Position numbers and translations under genes: made by a program. The notes under the pieces were generated by a model. That model saw only the letters and a program-made list of their open reading frames with translations. It did not search any database and was not told the DNA's origin. Below, one piece after another: positions 8,369-16,587 of a DNA stretch of 34,879 bases. The first letter of the stretch is position 1. Each line of letters starts with the position of its first letter. This stretch comes from Candidatus Gastranaerophilales bacterium (GTDB lineage: Bacteria; Cyanobacteriota; Vampirovibrionia; Gastranaerophilales; Gastranaerophilaceae): the NCBI GenBank assembly GCA_024695865.1, contig JAILHI010000073.1:1-34879 (forward strand), given 5' to 3'.

Positions 8369-9286
8369 ATGAAAAAAGCACTCGGAATTGATGTCGGCGG
8401 AACAAAAATCAGCTATGCAATTATTGACGAAAAAGGTGATTATGTTTCAAAAATAAAAAAAGTTTCAACACCAAAAACTTTGGAAGCATTACAGGAAACT
8501 TTCAAAACAATTATTCAGGAAAATGAAAAAGATGTTGATTATATCGGATTTGCAACGGCAGGTGCAATCAACCTTGAAAATACAAAGGTAGAATCAAGCT
8601 CCCCCAATTTGCCTGACGGCTATAATACAACCGAATTTACAACTTTCAGCAAAAAACCGATTTATGTTGAAAACGATGCAAACGCTGCAGCATGGGCAGA
8701 ATATAAAGTCGGTGCGGCAAAAGGCTATGACAACAATATTATGGTTACACTCGGAACAGGTATCGGCGGCGGTGTTATCATAAACGGTCAAATGCTCAGA
8801 GGAAAATCAGGCAGAGCAGGCGAAATCGGCCACATTAAAATTTATCCCGACAAAAGACGTATGTGCGGCTGCGGAAACTATGACTGCTGGGAAGCCTACG
8901 GCTCGGGAACGGGTCTCGGTCGTTCTTTCAAAGAAGAAGCGCTCAAAAATCCTCGCTCGGTTGCTACGCAGGGCAAGAAAATCGACGATTTGACAACTTA
9001 CGATTTGATTGACGGTTTCAAGAGAAACGACGAACTTTGTGTGAAAGTTATGGACAACTGGCACAATCAGATTATTATGGGTATGGTTTCACTCAATAAC
9101 ATTTTTGATACCGAAATCTTTGTTATTTCAGGCGGTATGGGCGAATTTATCAACTGCAAAACTATTGAGGACGAACTCAACAAGCAGACTATCGTTTCTC
9201 CCGCAAAAGTTGTTCTTGCAACAACGGGAAATAACGCAGGTATGCTCGGAAGCGCTTTGCTTGCAATAGACAAATTTAAAAAATAG
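8369..9286 (+). CDS. ROK-family sugar kinase
   Basis: A 305-residue cytosolic kinase of the ROK family (glucokinase, fructokinase, N-acetylmannosamine kinase). Seen: the phosphate-1 motif DVGGTK (8-13), the ENDANAAA catalytic loop with likely base Asp103, a TLGTGIGGG phosphate-2 motif, GEIGHI with zinc ligand His155, and the zinc cluster C-G-C-G-N-Y-D-C (Cys166, Cys168, Cys173) followed by Glu175. The SD AAAAGGAGA precedes ATG 8369. Its pairing with nanE suggests a ManNAc kinase (NanK-like). A glucokinase role cannot be excluded, since ROK substrate preference is hard to read from sequence. A terminator follows about 140 bases downstream, after a repeat element. Confidence 0.88.
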   Translation: MKKALGIDVGGTKISYAIIDEKGDYVSKIKKVSTPKTLEALQETFKTIIQENEKDVDYIGFATAGAINLENTKVESSSPNLPDGYNTTEFTTFSKKPIYVENDANAAAWAEYKVGAAKGYDNNIMVTLGTGIGGGVIINGQMLRGKSGRAGEIGHIKIYPDKRRMCGCGNYDCWEAYGSGTGLGRSFKEEALKNPRSVATQGKKIDDLTTYDLIDGFKRNDELCVKVMDNWHNQIIMGMVSLNNIFDTEIFVISGGMGEFINCKTIEDELNKQTIVSPAKVVLATTGNNAGMLGSALLAIDKFKK

Positions 9287-9298
9287 GTGATTAATTCA

Positions 9299-9380
9299 TT
9301 GTCATTGCGAGCGAACAAAGTGAGCATGGCAATCCTGAACTAATGAGGGACTGCCACGGGCAAAAGCCTTCGCAGTGACG
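9299..9380. repeat. Imperfect palindromic intergenic repeat (TGTCATTGCGAG type)
   Basis: The outer arms GTCATTGCGA and TCGCAGTGAC (complement GTCACTGCGA) match in 9 of 10 positions. The inner arms GGCAATCC and GGACTGCC match in 7 of 8. The whole unit of about 82 bases can fold as one long hairpin and shares its core with the fragments near 407-456 and 6381. It resembles non-autonomous, MITE-like intergenic repeats known in many bacteria. It contains no coding capacity. Confidence 0.7.
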
Positions 9381-9427
9381 TATTGGGTTAATCTTTATGG
9401 TATTTTACATATAGAAAGTTGTTTTTC

Positions 9428-9465
9428 AAAGAGGCTTTTCGCAAGAAAAGCCCCTTTGTTTTTTG
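9428..9465 (+). terminator. Rho-independent terminator after the ROK kinase
   Basis: AAAGAGGCTTTTC, loop GCAA, GAAAAGCCCCTTT (one A-C mismatch), then GTTTTTTG. It ends the nanE-kinase transcript. Confidence 0.8.
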
Positions 9466-9469
9466 TCTG

Positions 9470-9504
9470 AAAAAAAGTCCTTTCTTTACGAAAAAAGAAA
9501 GGAC
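9470..9504 (-). terminator. Orphan minus-strand terminator hairpin
   Basis: GTCCTTTCTTT (9477-9487) and AAAGAAAGGAC (9494-9504) form an 11-bp perfect stem. Read on the minus strand it is followed by seven T. There is no minus-strand gene upstream of it (to the right), so it may end an unrecognised small RNA. Confidence 0.65.
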
Positions 9505-9705
9505 AAGCAACCGAGTAAAAGAAGAACAGAGTGTATGATATCTGTATGATAACGGTATTGAAAGAGGTTATCATTAAACTTTTTTATTATTTAATTTTTT
9601 CCCTTTTGAAGAAATATCGGTAAAATGTCTAATATCCCGATTTATCGGTTATTTCACAGCCGCATAAAAGTTTGTAAATAATTTTTATTTTTCGTATGTT
9701 TGTTT

Positions 9706-9711
9706 TATAAT
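9706..9711 (+). promoter_or_regulatory. TATAAT -10 box of the tig operon
   Basis: A perfect TATAAT with a weak TTTTTA -35 box at 9682-9687 (18-base spacing). Transcription would begin near 9718 and give a leader of about 27 bases with AAAAGG before ATG 9745. Confidence 0.5.
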
Positions 9712-9744
9712 ATCAGTAAAGAAGTACAGTAAAAGGTCAAAAAG

Positions 9745-11037
9745 ATGAGTGTGAATTTAGAAAAAAACGAAAATAATGAAGTTATTATGGATATTAAAGT
9801 TGACGCAAAAGAAGTCAACACGGCTTATGACAGAACATGCAAAAGAGTTTCTCAGCATGTAAATATCCCCGGATTCAGAAAGGGTAAAGCCCCTAATAAA
9901 ACAGTTGAAAAACATGTCGGAAAAGAATATATCCAGAGAGAAATTTTAGACAGTATTTTGCCGAGAATAATCTCTGACGTAATCAGAGAAAATAAATACG
10001 ATACGGTTACCGAACCCTCGCTTGAAAATTTTAATTTTGAACAGGACGGTTCACTTTCAATAAAGGCAAAGGTTGAACTTCGCCCCGAATTTACAATGCC
10101 CGAATACAAAGGTCTTGAATTAAAAATTGATATGTTCAAACAGCCCGAAGATGCTATGGAAAAAGAACTTGAAGATATCAGAGAAAAACATTCAACGTTA
10201 AAAACCGCAGAAGGCAGAGTTTCAACAGACAAAGATTATGTAAACATCGATTTTGAAGGTTTTGTTGACGGAAATGCAATCAAGGGCGGCGCTGCAAAAG
10301 GTTATCTTCTTGACCTTGCTCACAGCAACTTTATCCCCGGTTTTGCGGAACAACTTGTCGGTAAAGAAGCAGGCTCTGAATTTACAATTCAGGTAAAATT
10401 CCCCGATGAATACCACGATGAAACAATCAAAGGCAAAGATGCAGAATTTAAAATCAAACTCAACGAAATTAAAGAAAGAGTTTTGCCCGAATTAGACGAT
10501 GAACTTGCAAAGAAAGTCGGCAAATTTGAAAATGTTGATGCTTTGAAAGCCGATGTTCAGAAATATCTCGATTCAACCGAAAAGGCTGAAAACGACAAGA
10601 GAGCAACGGTTGTTCTCTTTGATAAACTTCTTGCGGATACTGATATTAAAATTCAGGAACCGATGATTCAGAGAGAAATTAAGGCTATGACCGAAGAAAT
10701 GCGCCAAAGAGCAGCATTACAGGGTCAAAATATTGACGATTTGATGAAAAAAGAAGACGGTGAAAAGTTAAAAGAAGATATGCACAGCGAGGCTGAAAAA
10801 CGTATCAAAACCGCTTTGATAATTTCACAGATTGCAAGAAATGAAAATATTGTGGTTGAAGGTAAGGATATGGAAAAAAGAATGTCTGAAATCACCGCTA
10901 TGTATGGCGTAACAAGAGATGTCATTCTTCAGGAAATTCAGAAAAATCCCCAGTTGTTGTATTCCTTAAACCAGCAAATTATGGGACAAAAGGTAACGCA
11001 ATTCCTTTTGGAAAATGCTAAAATAGTTTCAGAATAA
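9745..11037 (+). CDS. tig: Trigger factor (ribosome-associated chaperone)
   Basis: A 430-residue protein with the three domains of trigger factor: an N-terminal ribosome-binding domain with the signature GFRKGKAPN (residues ~44-52), an FKBP-type peptidyl-prolyl isomerase domain (~150-240, DYVNIDFEGFVDG ... FIPGFAEQLVG), and a helical C-terminal chaperone cradle. It binds ribosomal protein L23 at the tunnel exit and shields nascent chains. Length is normal. It is the first gene of a tig-clpP-clpX operon, an arrangement conserved in many bacteria. Confidence 0.97.
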   Translation: MSVNLEKNENNEVIMDIKVDAKEVNTAYDRTCKRVSQHVNIPGFRKGKAPNKTVEKHVGKEYIQREILDSILPRIISDVIRENKYDTVTEPSLENFNFEQDGSLSIKAKVELRPEFTMPEYKGLELKIDMFKQPEDAMEKELEDIREKHSTLKTAEGRVSTDKDYVNIDFEGFVDGNAIKGGAAKGYLLDLAHSNFIPGFAEQLVGKEAGSEFTIQVKFPDEYHDETIKGKDAEFKIKLNEIKERVLPELDDELAKKVGKFENVDALKADVQKYLDSTEKAENDKRATVVLFDKLLADTDIKIQEPMIQREIKAMTEEMRQRAALQGQNIDDLMKKEDGEKLKEDMHSEAEKRIKTALIISQIARNENIVVEGKDMEKRMSEITAMYGVTRDVILQEIQKNPQLLYSLNQQIMGQKVTQFLLENAKIVSE

Positions 11038-11059
11038 TTAACAAAACAGGAGAAAAATA

Positions 11060-11650
11060 ATGAGTTTTGTACCGGTAGTAATAGAACAATCAAGCAGAGG
11101 AGAACGTTCTTTCGACATTTTTTCAAGATTGTTGAGAGAAAGAATTATCTTCCTTGGAACTCAAATTGATGATATGGTTGCAAACCTTATCGTTGCGCAA
11201 TTACTGTTGTTAGACAGTGAAAACCCCGAAAAAGATATCATGTTGTATATCAATTCCCCCGGAGGCAGTGTAACGGCAGGTTTGGCAATTTTTGACACAA
11301 TGCAGCACATAAGAGCAGATGTTTCGACTATTTGCTTAGGTCAGGCTGCATCAATGGGTGCTTTCCTTCTCGCAGCAGGAACTCCCGGAAAAAGAATGGC
11401 ATTGCCTCACTCAAGAGTGTTAATCCACCAGCCTTTAGGCGGAGCACAAGGTCAGGCAACCGATATCGAAATTCAGGCTGCTGAAATCGTAAGAATTAAA
11501 AAGACTTTGAATGAAATTCTTGCTAAAAACACAGGTCAATCATTGAAAAAAATCGAAAAAGATACAGACAGAGATTATATCATGACACCTGCCGAAGCGC
11601 TCGAATACGGTATGATTGATAAAGTTATCACGATGGGTGAAAAGAAATAA
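11060..11650 (+). CDS. clpP: ATP-dependent Clp protease proteolytic subunit
   Basis: A 196-residue serine peptidase (family S14) that forms the tetradecameric chamber of ClpXP. The catalytic triad is visible as Ser98 in GQAASMG, His123 in LIHQPLGG and Asp172 in DRDYIM. The N terminus [10 protein letters not shown]-x-x-RGER is typical and is normally trimmed by self-cleavage. The gene lies 22 bases after tig and 18 bases before clpX, with SD AGGAGA. Confidence 0.98.
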   Translation: MSFVPVVIEQSSRGERSFDIFSRLLRERIIFLGTQIDDMVANLIVAQLLLLDSENPEKDIMLYINSPGGSVTAGLAIFDTMQHIRADVSTICLGQAASMGAFLLAAGTPGKRMALPHSRVLIHQPLGGAQGQATDIEIQAAEIVRIKKTLNEILAKNTGQSLKKIEKDTDRDYIMTPAEALEYGMIDKVITMGEKK

Positions 11651-11668
11651 GCCCAATAAGGAGATAAA

Positions 11669-12997
11669 ATGGCTAACCATGATGACAGCCGCTTAAAATG
11701 TTCTTTTTGCGGAAAAACTCAGGATCAGGTTAAGAAATTAATTGCAGGCCCTGAAGTATATATTTGCGACGAATGTGTCGAATTGTGCAATGATATATTG
11801 GACGAAGAATTTTTATCGACAAAGGATAAAAAGGAAGACGGTGCCGAAACGGAAACGGCAAAGGAAGATTTGAAAAATATTCCGAAACCGCATGAAATAA
11901 AGGACTATCTTGACCAGTATATTATCGGACAGGACGATGCAAAGAAAGTTCTTTCCGTTGCGGTTTATAACCACTATAAAAGACTTGCTCACAATGCGGT
12001 TTCTGATACAAAAAATGACGTCGAAATTCACAAAAGTAATATTCTTCTCGTAGGCCCCACGGGCAGCGGTAAAACACTTTTGGCGCAGACTCTTGCAAAA
12101 ATGCTTGATGTTCCGTTTGCGGTTGCAGATGCAACGACTTTGACCGAAGCGGGATATGTCGGCGATGACGTTGAAAATATTCTTTTAAGACTCTATCAGA
12201 GCGCAAACTATGACGCACAGAGAGCGGAAAAGGGTATTATTTACGTTGATGAAATTGACAAGATTGCACGTAAGTCGGAAAACCCGAGTATTACAAGAGA
12301 TGTCAGCGGTGAAGGTGTTCAGCAGGCACTTTTGAAGATGATTGAAGGTACTGTTGCAAACGTTCCTCCGCAGGGCGGCAGAAAACATCCTCATCAGGAA
12401 TTTATTCAGATTGACACAAGCAATATCCTGTTTATTGTAGGCGGTGCGTTTGTCGGTCTTGAAAAAATCGTTGACAGACGTGCAGGCGAAGGTTCTTCCG
12501 TAGGTTTTGGCGCACCCGCTCCGAAAACACAGGCTGAAAAGGAAATTGAAGAAGGTAAACTTCTTAAAAAATTACAGCCCGAAGATTTGCTGAAATTCGG
12601 CTTAATTCCCGAGTTTATCGGTCGTGTTCCGATTTATGCGGTATTAGACCCGCTTGATGAAGAAACCTTGAAGATGATTTTGACACAGCCGAAAAATGCT
12701 CTTGTTAAGCAATATCAATGCCTGCTCAATATGGACGGTGTTGATTTGAAATTTGACGATGAGGCAATTAATCTCATTGCGCAGGAGGCTTTAAAGAGAA
12801 AAACAGGCGCAAGAGCATTGCGTTCGATTGTTGAAAATCTGATGCTGGATATTATGTACGAAATTCCGTCAGATTCTTCGATAAAAGAATTTACGGTTAC
12901 GGCGGATATGGTTAAGGCGCCCGAGAATTTGTTATCCATAGTAAAAGATAACAAGGTAGAACTTAAAACCGTTGAAAAGGTCGAAGAAATCGCATAA
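11669..12997 (+). CDS. clpX: Clp protease ATPase subunit ClpX
   Basis: A 442-residue AAA+ unfoldase that feeds substrates into ClpP. The N-terminal zinc domain uses Cys11, Cys14, Cys33 and Cys36. Walker A GPTGSGKT, Walker [11 protein letters not shown] and the RKH pore loop (GGRKHPHQE) are present. The ClpP-docking loop reads VGF instead of the more usual IGF, a conservative variant that still fits the ClpP pocket. The C-terminal small AAA+ domain contains [10 protein letters not shown]. It ends the operon just before a strong terminator shared with the convergent aldolase gene. Confidence 0.98.
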   Translation: MANHDDSRLKCSFCGKTQDQVKKLIAGPEVYICDECVELCNDILDEEFLSTKDKKEDGAETETAKEDLKNIPKPHEIKDYLDQYIIGQDDAKKVLSVAVYNHYKRLAHNAVSDTKNDVEIHKSNILLVGPTGSGKTLLAQTLAKMLDVPFAVADATTLTEAGYVGDDVENILLRLYQSANYDAQRAEKGIIYVDEIDKIARKSENPSITRDVSGEGVQQALLKMIEGTVANVPPQGGRKHPHQEFIQIDTSNILFIVGGAFVGLEKIVDRRAGEGSSVGFGAPAPKTQAEKEIEEGKLLKKLQPEDLLKFGLIPEFIGRVPIYAVLDPLDEETLKMILTQPKNALVKQYQCLLNMDGVDLKFDDEAINLIAQEALKRKTGARALRSIVENLMLDIMYEIPSDSSIKEFTVTADMVKAPENLLSIVKDNKVELKTVEKVEEIA

Positions 12998-13015
12998 ACG
13001 GCAAAAAACAACAAT

Positions 13016-13045
13016 AAAAAAGACGGGGTTTAGCCCGTCTTTTTA
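13016..13045. terminator. Bidirectional terminator between clpX and the aldolase gene
   Basis: AAAAAGACGGG, a short loop GTTTAG, CCCGTCTTTTT. T tracts on both strands let it end both convergent transcripts. It overlaps the last codon of the minus-strand gene by a few bases. Confidence 0.88.
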
Positions 13046-13666
13046 TTTTGAATGAAGTTTAATCCTTAACTCTTTCAGGTCGTCTAAGTCCTTGCCGTCA
13101 AGCAAAATCTGTCCGTCAATGATTTTTGAATAGACATAGGTCTTGGCATAAGTTTCGGCAGTTTCAAGTTTGAAAAATGCCTTTTTCAATGTTTCTCCCG
13201 CTGCCACAATTCCGTGGTTTGCCATTAAAACGGTATCGTAGTCCGCAAAGAGTTTCGAGGTGTTATCGGTAAGTTGCTGCGATGACGGCATACCGTAATC
13301 CGCAACGGGAATTTTGCCGAAGTACAAAATGTTTTCCGCAATAATCGGAGCGGCAAGTTCCTTTCTGCAAGCCGCAAATGCCGTCGTAAAAGGTGAATGG
13401 CAATGAATAATTGCCTTTAAATCGGGTCTTAATTTGTAAATTGCAAGATGCATAAATTTTTCCGACGAGGCTTTTTCGTTGGAATTAAACTCTTTGCCGT
13501 CCATATCAATTTCAACAACATCTTTTTCGGACAAAAAGCCGAGAGCCGTACCTGTTGCGGTAATGTAAACCTTATTGCCCGAACGGATACTTATATTGCC
13601 CGAGGTGGCAGAGGTTAAATCTTTGTCATACAAGAGTTTTCCGATTTTTACGATTTCATTTTTCAT
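13043..13666 (-). CDS. Class II aldolase/adducin family protein (FucA/AraD-like)
   Basis: A 207-residue zinc-dependent aldolase or epimerase of the L-fuculose-phosphate aldolase / L-ribulose-5-phosphate 4-epimerase superfamily. Seen: the phosphate-binding SATSGNISIR near residue 20, a TATGT turn, Glu in ASSEKFMHLAIY at the family's catalytic position, the HCH zinc pair in IIHCHSPFTTAF, and a third His in MANHGIVAAG. The substrate cannot be fixed; fuculose-phosphate and methylthioribulose-phosphate enzymes are close relatives. It is the third gene of ybaB-recR-aldolase, 12 bases after recR, with SD AAAGGA. The metabolic link to recR is not obvious. Confidence 0.87.
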   Translation of the reverse strand: MKNEIVKIGKLLYDKDLTSATSGNISIRSGNKVYITATGTALGFLSEKDVVEIDMDGKEFNSNEKASSEKFMHLAIYKLRPDLKAIIHCHSPFTTAFAACRKELAAPIIAENILYFGKIPVADYGMPSSQQLTDNTSKLFADYDTVLMANHGIVAAGETLKKAFFKLETAETYAKTYVYSKIIDGQILLDGKDLDDLKELRIKLHSK

Positions 13667-13678
13667 TTTTCAGTCCTT

Positions 13679-14275
13679 TTATACTTCCCGTCTGCCTTCA
13701 AGCGCTCTTGCAAGAGTAATTTCGTCAGCATATTCCAAATCGGAGCCGACAGGGATTCCGAGCGCTATCCTCGATATTTTTATATTAAACGGTTTGAGCA
13801 GTTTTGCAAGATACAAGGTCGTTGCCTCGCCCTCAACCGACGGATTGAGAGCCAGAATTACCTCTGTTATATTTTCTTCCGCAATTCTTGTCAAAAGTTC
13901 TTTTACTCTTATATCACCCGCACCAATGCCGTCAATGGGGGATATTACACCCTGCAAAACGTGATATTGCCCTTTGTATTCTCTTGTTTTTTCTATCGCA
14001 ATCAAATCTTTTGTTTCCGCTACAACGCATATAATCTGCTTGTTTCTGTTTTCGTCCGAGCATATTTCGCACGGGTCTGATGCCGACATATTAAAACATT
14101 TTGAACAGCATTTAACTGTGGTTTTGGCTTCCACCATTTTAGCGGCAAATTTTTCCACATCAGAAAGAGGCATTTTTAAAAGATAAAATGCCAGTCTTTG
14201 TGCTGATTTGGGGCCAATACCCGGAAATCTCTGAAAAAAATCTGTCAGTTCTGCTATTGGCTTTGTGTATTCCAT
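13679..14275 (-). CDS. recR: Recombination mediator protein RecR
   Basis: A 198-residue protein that works with RecF/RecO in loading RecA at gaps. The N-terminal helix-hairpin-helix GIGPKSAQRLAFYLL is followed by a four-cysteine zinc finger (CCSKCFNMSASDPCEIC, with Cys pairs near residues 57-60 and 69-72). A Toprim domain follows, with ALNPSVEGEATTLYLAKLL, and then the C-terminal Walker-B-like turn. Its ATG overlaps the stop codon of ybaB by one base (TAATG), which suggests translational coupling. Confidence 0.97.
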   Translation of the reverse strand: MEYTKPIAELTDFFQRFPGIGPKSAQRLAFYLLKMPLSDVEKFAAKMVEAKTTVKCCSKCFNMSASDPCEICSDENRNKQIICVVAETKDLIAIEKTREYKGQYHVLQGVISPIDGIGAGDIRVKELLTRIAEENITEVILALNPSVEGEATTLYLAKLLKPFNIKISRIALGIPVGSDLEYADEITLARALEGRREV

Positions 14276-14607
14276 TAGATTAATCCGGGGATTTTAATGC
14301 CGCCTGTAATGTTTTTCATTGCGGCTTCCGATTTTTCCTGTGCTTTTTCCGTAGCCTGATTCATTGCCTGTGCAATAAGGTCTTCAAGCATTTCGATAGT
14401 ATCTGTGTCAACTGCTGACGGATTTTCGGGGTTGATTGCTTCGGGAGCCAATTTTATACTCTTGAATTTTCCCTGTCCGTTTACAACGACTTTTACGGAG
14501 CCGTTTCCTGCTTCCCCGTCAATATCAAGTGCCGCAAGTTCTGCCTGAGCATCTTGAAGTTTTTTTTGCATTTTTTGTGCCTGCTGCATCATATTTGCAA
14601 AATTCAT
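14275..14607 (-). CDS. ybaB: YbaB/EbfC nucleoid-associated protein
   Basis: A 110-residue DNA-binding protein with the standard features: an N-terminal amphipathic helix rich in Gln, Lys and Met (MMQQAQKMQKKLQDAQAEL), a central beta sheet (VKVVVNGQGKFKSIKL) and a C-terminal helix. Homologues form dimers that bind and bend DNA. It starts the ybaB-recR-aldolase operon; the dnaX gene often found just upstream is absent here. The C-terminal ITGGIKIPGLI tail is typical. Confidence 0.95.
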   Translation of the reverse strand: MNFANMMQQAQKMQKKLQDAQAELAALDIDGEAGNGSVKVVVNGQGKFKSIKLAPEAINPENPSAVDTDTIEMLEDLIAQAMNQATEKAQEKSEAAMKNITGGIKIPGLI

Positions 14608-14800
14608 ACCTTAAATCCCCCTTACATTATCCATAGTCTTCTGTGTACTGCCTGTTAATTATACTTGTTACAAAAATTTTTGGCAAGTTTTTTACAGACT
14701 AAAACTTATAGATATTCTTCTTTTATCTGCACGCATAAACATGCTATTGAAAAATCAATTTTACCGTTGTATCATATAGTCATACGTAGGAGAAATATTT

Positions 14801-15043
14801 ATGAATCAGATAATAAAAATTGCGTGGGACTTAAACGATAACTGCGAAAACCGTTACGAACTGGTCTATGAAATTGCGGAACTCGCTAAAAAATTAGTCG
14901 ATGAAAATCAGGCTAAAAAAGTTAAAGACGAATATGGTTTTGAAGAATACGGCTTTGATAATTCTATCAAGAAAGAAAACCCCGTAGAACATGCCATTAT
15001 GGTAAAGGCTTCAGAATCAGACGATTCGGGTTTGGTCGGTTAG
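14801..15043 (+). CDS. Small protein resembling RNA polymerase omega subunit
   Basis: An 80-residue acidic protein with a clear SD (TAGGAGAAA) ahead of ATG 14801. The segment ENRYELVYEIAELAKKLVDE parallels the conserved omega helix (family pattern NR(Y/F)-(E/D)-LV-x-x-(A)-(K/R)RARQL). NPVEHAIMVKASE parallels the K-x-V-x-IAL-(R/E)-EI segment that follows it. The usual basic RARQL residues are missing, so if it is omega it is divergent. It stands alone between divergent ybaB and its own strong terminator. The alternative is an unrelated small acidic protein. Confidence 0.6.
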   Translation: MNQIIKIAWDLNDNCENRYELVYEIAELAKKLVDENQAKKVKDEYGFEEYGFDNSIKKENPVEHAIMVKASESDDSGLVG

Positions 15044-15069
15044 TTTATCTGACGTAAAAGAATTTTAAA

Positions 15070-15108
15070 AATCTGTCCGAAATTTTGTTCGGACAGATTT
15101 TATTTTTT
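15070..15108. terminator. Terminator between the omega-like gene and proC
   Basis: AATCTGTCCGAA (15070-15081), loop ATTTTG, TTCGGACAGATT (15088-15099): a 12-bp perfect stem followed by TTATTTTTT. It serves the plus-strand gene and may also serve convergent proC. Confidence 0.88.
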
Positions 15109-15140
15109 GTTAATTATCTCAAAAGGGATTGCAGAAAGGT

Positions 15141-15944
15141 TTATTTTCCGAGCGCTGCGGCTTTTTCCATTGTGCCTTTGACAACTTTATCGATAATCTC
15201 ATCGGCTTTACACTCTGCAAGAATGTTGTTGCCGACTTCTGTGCAGCCTCCCGGGGTAGTAACGTTTATAATCAGTTGTTCAAGTGAAACACCCGTTTCC
15301 AGAGCCATTTTTGCGGAGCCCAAAGCGGTTTGTGCCGCAAGAACAAGCGCCGTTTCTTTTTTAAGTCCGTATTTTACACCCGCTTTTGCAAACTCGTTTA
15401 TAAAATAGTAAAAATAAGCGGGGCCAGAGCCGCTTACCGCCGTAATTACATCGATATTTTTTTCATCTTCTTTAACGGCAATGCCAAGACTGTTAAAAAT
15501 TTTGCAAATCAAATCCGAGTGTTTTTCCGTTGCAAAAGTACCTCTGCAAACCGCACTCATTCCTGCTTTTACAAAGGCTGGCGTGTTGGGCATTACTCTG
15601 ATAACGGGCATTTTTCCCGTAAATTCTTCAATCGTTTTAATCGAAACACCTGCCGCAATGGAAACAAGCAGTTGTTTATCGTTAAAATCACCTTTAACAC
15701 CGTTTAAAACGTCTTTCAAAACAAAAGGTTTTACCGCACAAAAAACTATATCGGCTGCCTTTACGACTTCATTGTTTGTTGCAAGCGGAGAGATTTTTAA
15801 ATCTTTTTCCATTTTTTCTAAAGCCGCTTCGCTGACATCGGAAACAAAAATGTTTTCACTTTTGCAAAAACCCGAATCAATAATGCCTTTAATAATAGCG
15901 GTTGCCATTTTGCCCGCACCGATAAATCCTATTTTATAGTCCAT
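15141..15944 (-). CDS. proC: Pyrroline-5-carboxylate reductase
   Basis: A 267-residue NAD(P)H-dependent reductase that makes L-proline from pyrroline-5-carboxylate. The N-terminal Rossmann motif IGFIGAGKMATAI is at residues 5-17, VRVMPNTPAFV in the middle, and the family signature AVSGSGPAYFYYF near residue 166 followed by TALGSAKM and VTTPGGCTEVG at the C-terminal active site. SD GGAGA lies just before the ATG. It diverges from rpmH and is a single-gene unit; the preceding steps (proA, proB) are not in view. Confidence 0.97.
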   Translation of the reverse strand: MDYKIGFIGAGKMATAIIKGIIDSGFCKSENIFVSDVSEAALEKMEKDLKISPLATNNEVVKAADIVFCAVKPFVLKDVLNGVKGDFNDKQLLVSIAAGVSIKTIEEFTGKMPVIRVMPNTPAFVKAGMSAVCRGTFATEKHSDLICKIFNSLGIAVKEDEKNIDVITAVSGSGPAYFYYFINEFAKAGVKYGLKKETALVLAAQTALGSAKMALETGVSLEQLIINVTTPGGCTEVGNNILAECKADEIIDKVVKGTMEKAAALGK

Positions 15945-15968
15945 TTTAATCTCCTCAAAATTTCATGA

Positions 15969-15997
15969 TTGACAATACTTCATGTCTTGTTTATCAT
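15969..15997 (+). promoter_or_regulatory. Strong promoter of rpmH
   Basis: TTGACA (15969-15974), a 17-base spacer, TATCAT (15992-15997). Transcription would start near 16004, leaving a short leader with AAGGAGAAA before the ATG at 16035. Confidence 0.8.
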
Positions 15998-16034
15998 AAT
16001 ATAACTAATATAAGAATTTTCAAGGAGAAATAAT

Positions 16035-16187
16035 ATGAAACGTACGCTTGAAGGAACAAAAAGAAAAAGACAGAATGTAAGCGGTTTCAGAGCAAGAATG
16101 GCAACAGACGGCGGTCGTGAAGTCCTCAACAGAAGACGTGCAAAAGGTCGTCATAAATTAGCAATTACTGCTAAAGAAAGAGCTTAA
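16035..16187 (+). CDS. rpmH: 50S ribosomal protein L34
   Basis: A 50-codon gene. The protein begins [18 protein letters not shown], continues [20 protein letters not shown], and ends [12 protein letters not shown], which is the typical highly basic L34 sequence. SD AAGGAGAAA is 5 bases before the ATG. Its place just before rnpA is the classic arrangement near the bacterial origin, though dnaA is not in the window. Confidence 0.97.
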   Translation: MKRTLEGTKRKRQNVSGFRARMATDGGREVLNRRRAKGRHKLAITAKERA

Positions 16188-16195
16188 CAAAAGAC

Positions 16196-16220
16196 AGGGC
16201 GGCGATTAACCGCCCTTTTT
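16196..16220 (+). terminator. Hairpin terminator/attenuator between rpmH and rnpA
   Basis: AGGGCGG, loop CGATTAA, CCGCCCT with four further T. It lies 8 bases after the rpmH stop and 10 bases before the rnpA ATG. It would stop most transcripts after rpmH and so lower the rnpA level. Confidence 0.8.
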
Positions 16221-16230
16221 AAATTTTATT

Positions 16231-16584
16231 ATGTTGAAAAAAAAATTCAGACTCAGAAAAAATATAGCCTTTTCCGCTACTTTTAGGTTGAAAAACTGTA
16301 AAAGTAATGAAGTTTTGACATTATACAAAGGAAAAGACAAAACTGACGATAAAATTCCGACAAAAGTCGGTTTTGTTGTCGGCAAAAAAATTCACAAAAG
16401 AGCGGTAAAACGAAATAAAATTAAACGCAGACTGAGAGAAATTTATATTGAAGCCGTCAAAAACGGTACCGCCCAAAAACTCCAAGATGCAATGTCCTTA
16501 ATCTTTATTGCAAAAAGTAAAATTCTGGACTTGTCTTATCAGGAGATTAAACAGGCGGTTGAAGGTCTGATAGAAAAATTTTAG
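16231..16584 (+). CDS. rnpA: Ribonuclease P protein component
   Basis: A 117-residue basic protein that binds the RNase P RNA and helps mature tRNA 5' ends. Seen: the N-terminal LRKNIAFSATF, VGFVVGKKIHKRAVKRNKIK and the RNR signature KRNKIKRRLREIY (residues ~69-81). The ATG has no Shine-Dalgarno sequence; the space before it is the T-rich tail of the upstream hairpin. An internal start is unlikely because the family N terminus is complete. Confidence 0.96.
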   Translation: MLKKKFRLRKNIAFSATFRLKNCKSNEVLTLYKGKDKTDDKIPTKVGFVVGKKIHKRAVKRNKIKRRLREIYIEAVKNGTAQKLQDAMSLIFIAKSKILDLSYQEIKQAVEGLIEKF

Positions 16585-16587
16585 CCT

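Larger units (their letters stand above)
9287..9744. other. Non-coding region between the ROK kinase and tig
   Basis: No gene is seen. It contains a palindromic repeat (9299-9380), a plus-strand terminator (9428-9465), a perfect minus-strand terminator-like hairpin (9470-9504), an inverted repeat ATGATAAC/GTTATCAT (9546-9553/9567-9574), the palindrome CCGATTTATCGG near 9634-9645, and the -10 box of tig. Confidence 0.7.

Noticed and set aside
7670-9286. A full sialic-acid catabolic operon
   Set aside because: Only an epimerase and a ROK kinase are present. No lyase, transporter, sialidase or deacetylase is visible on either side.
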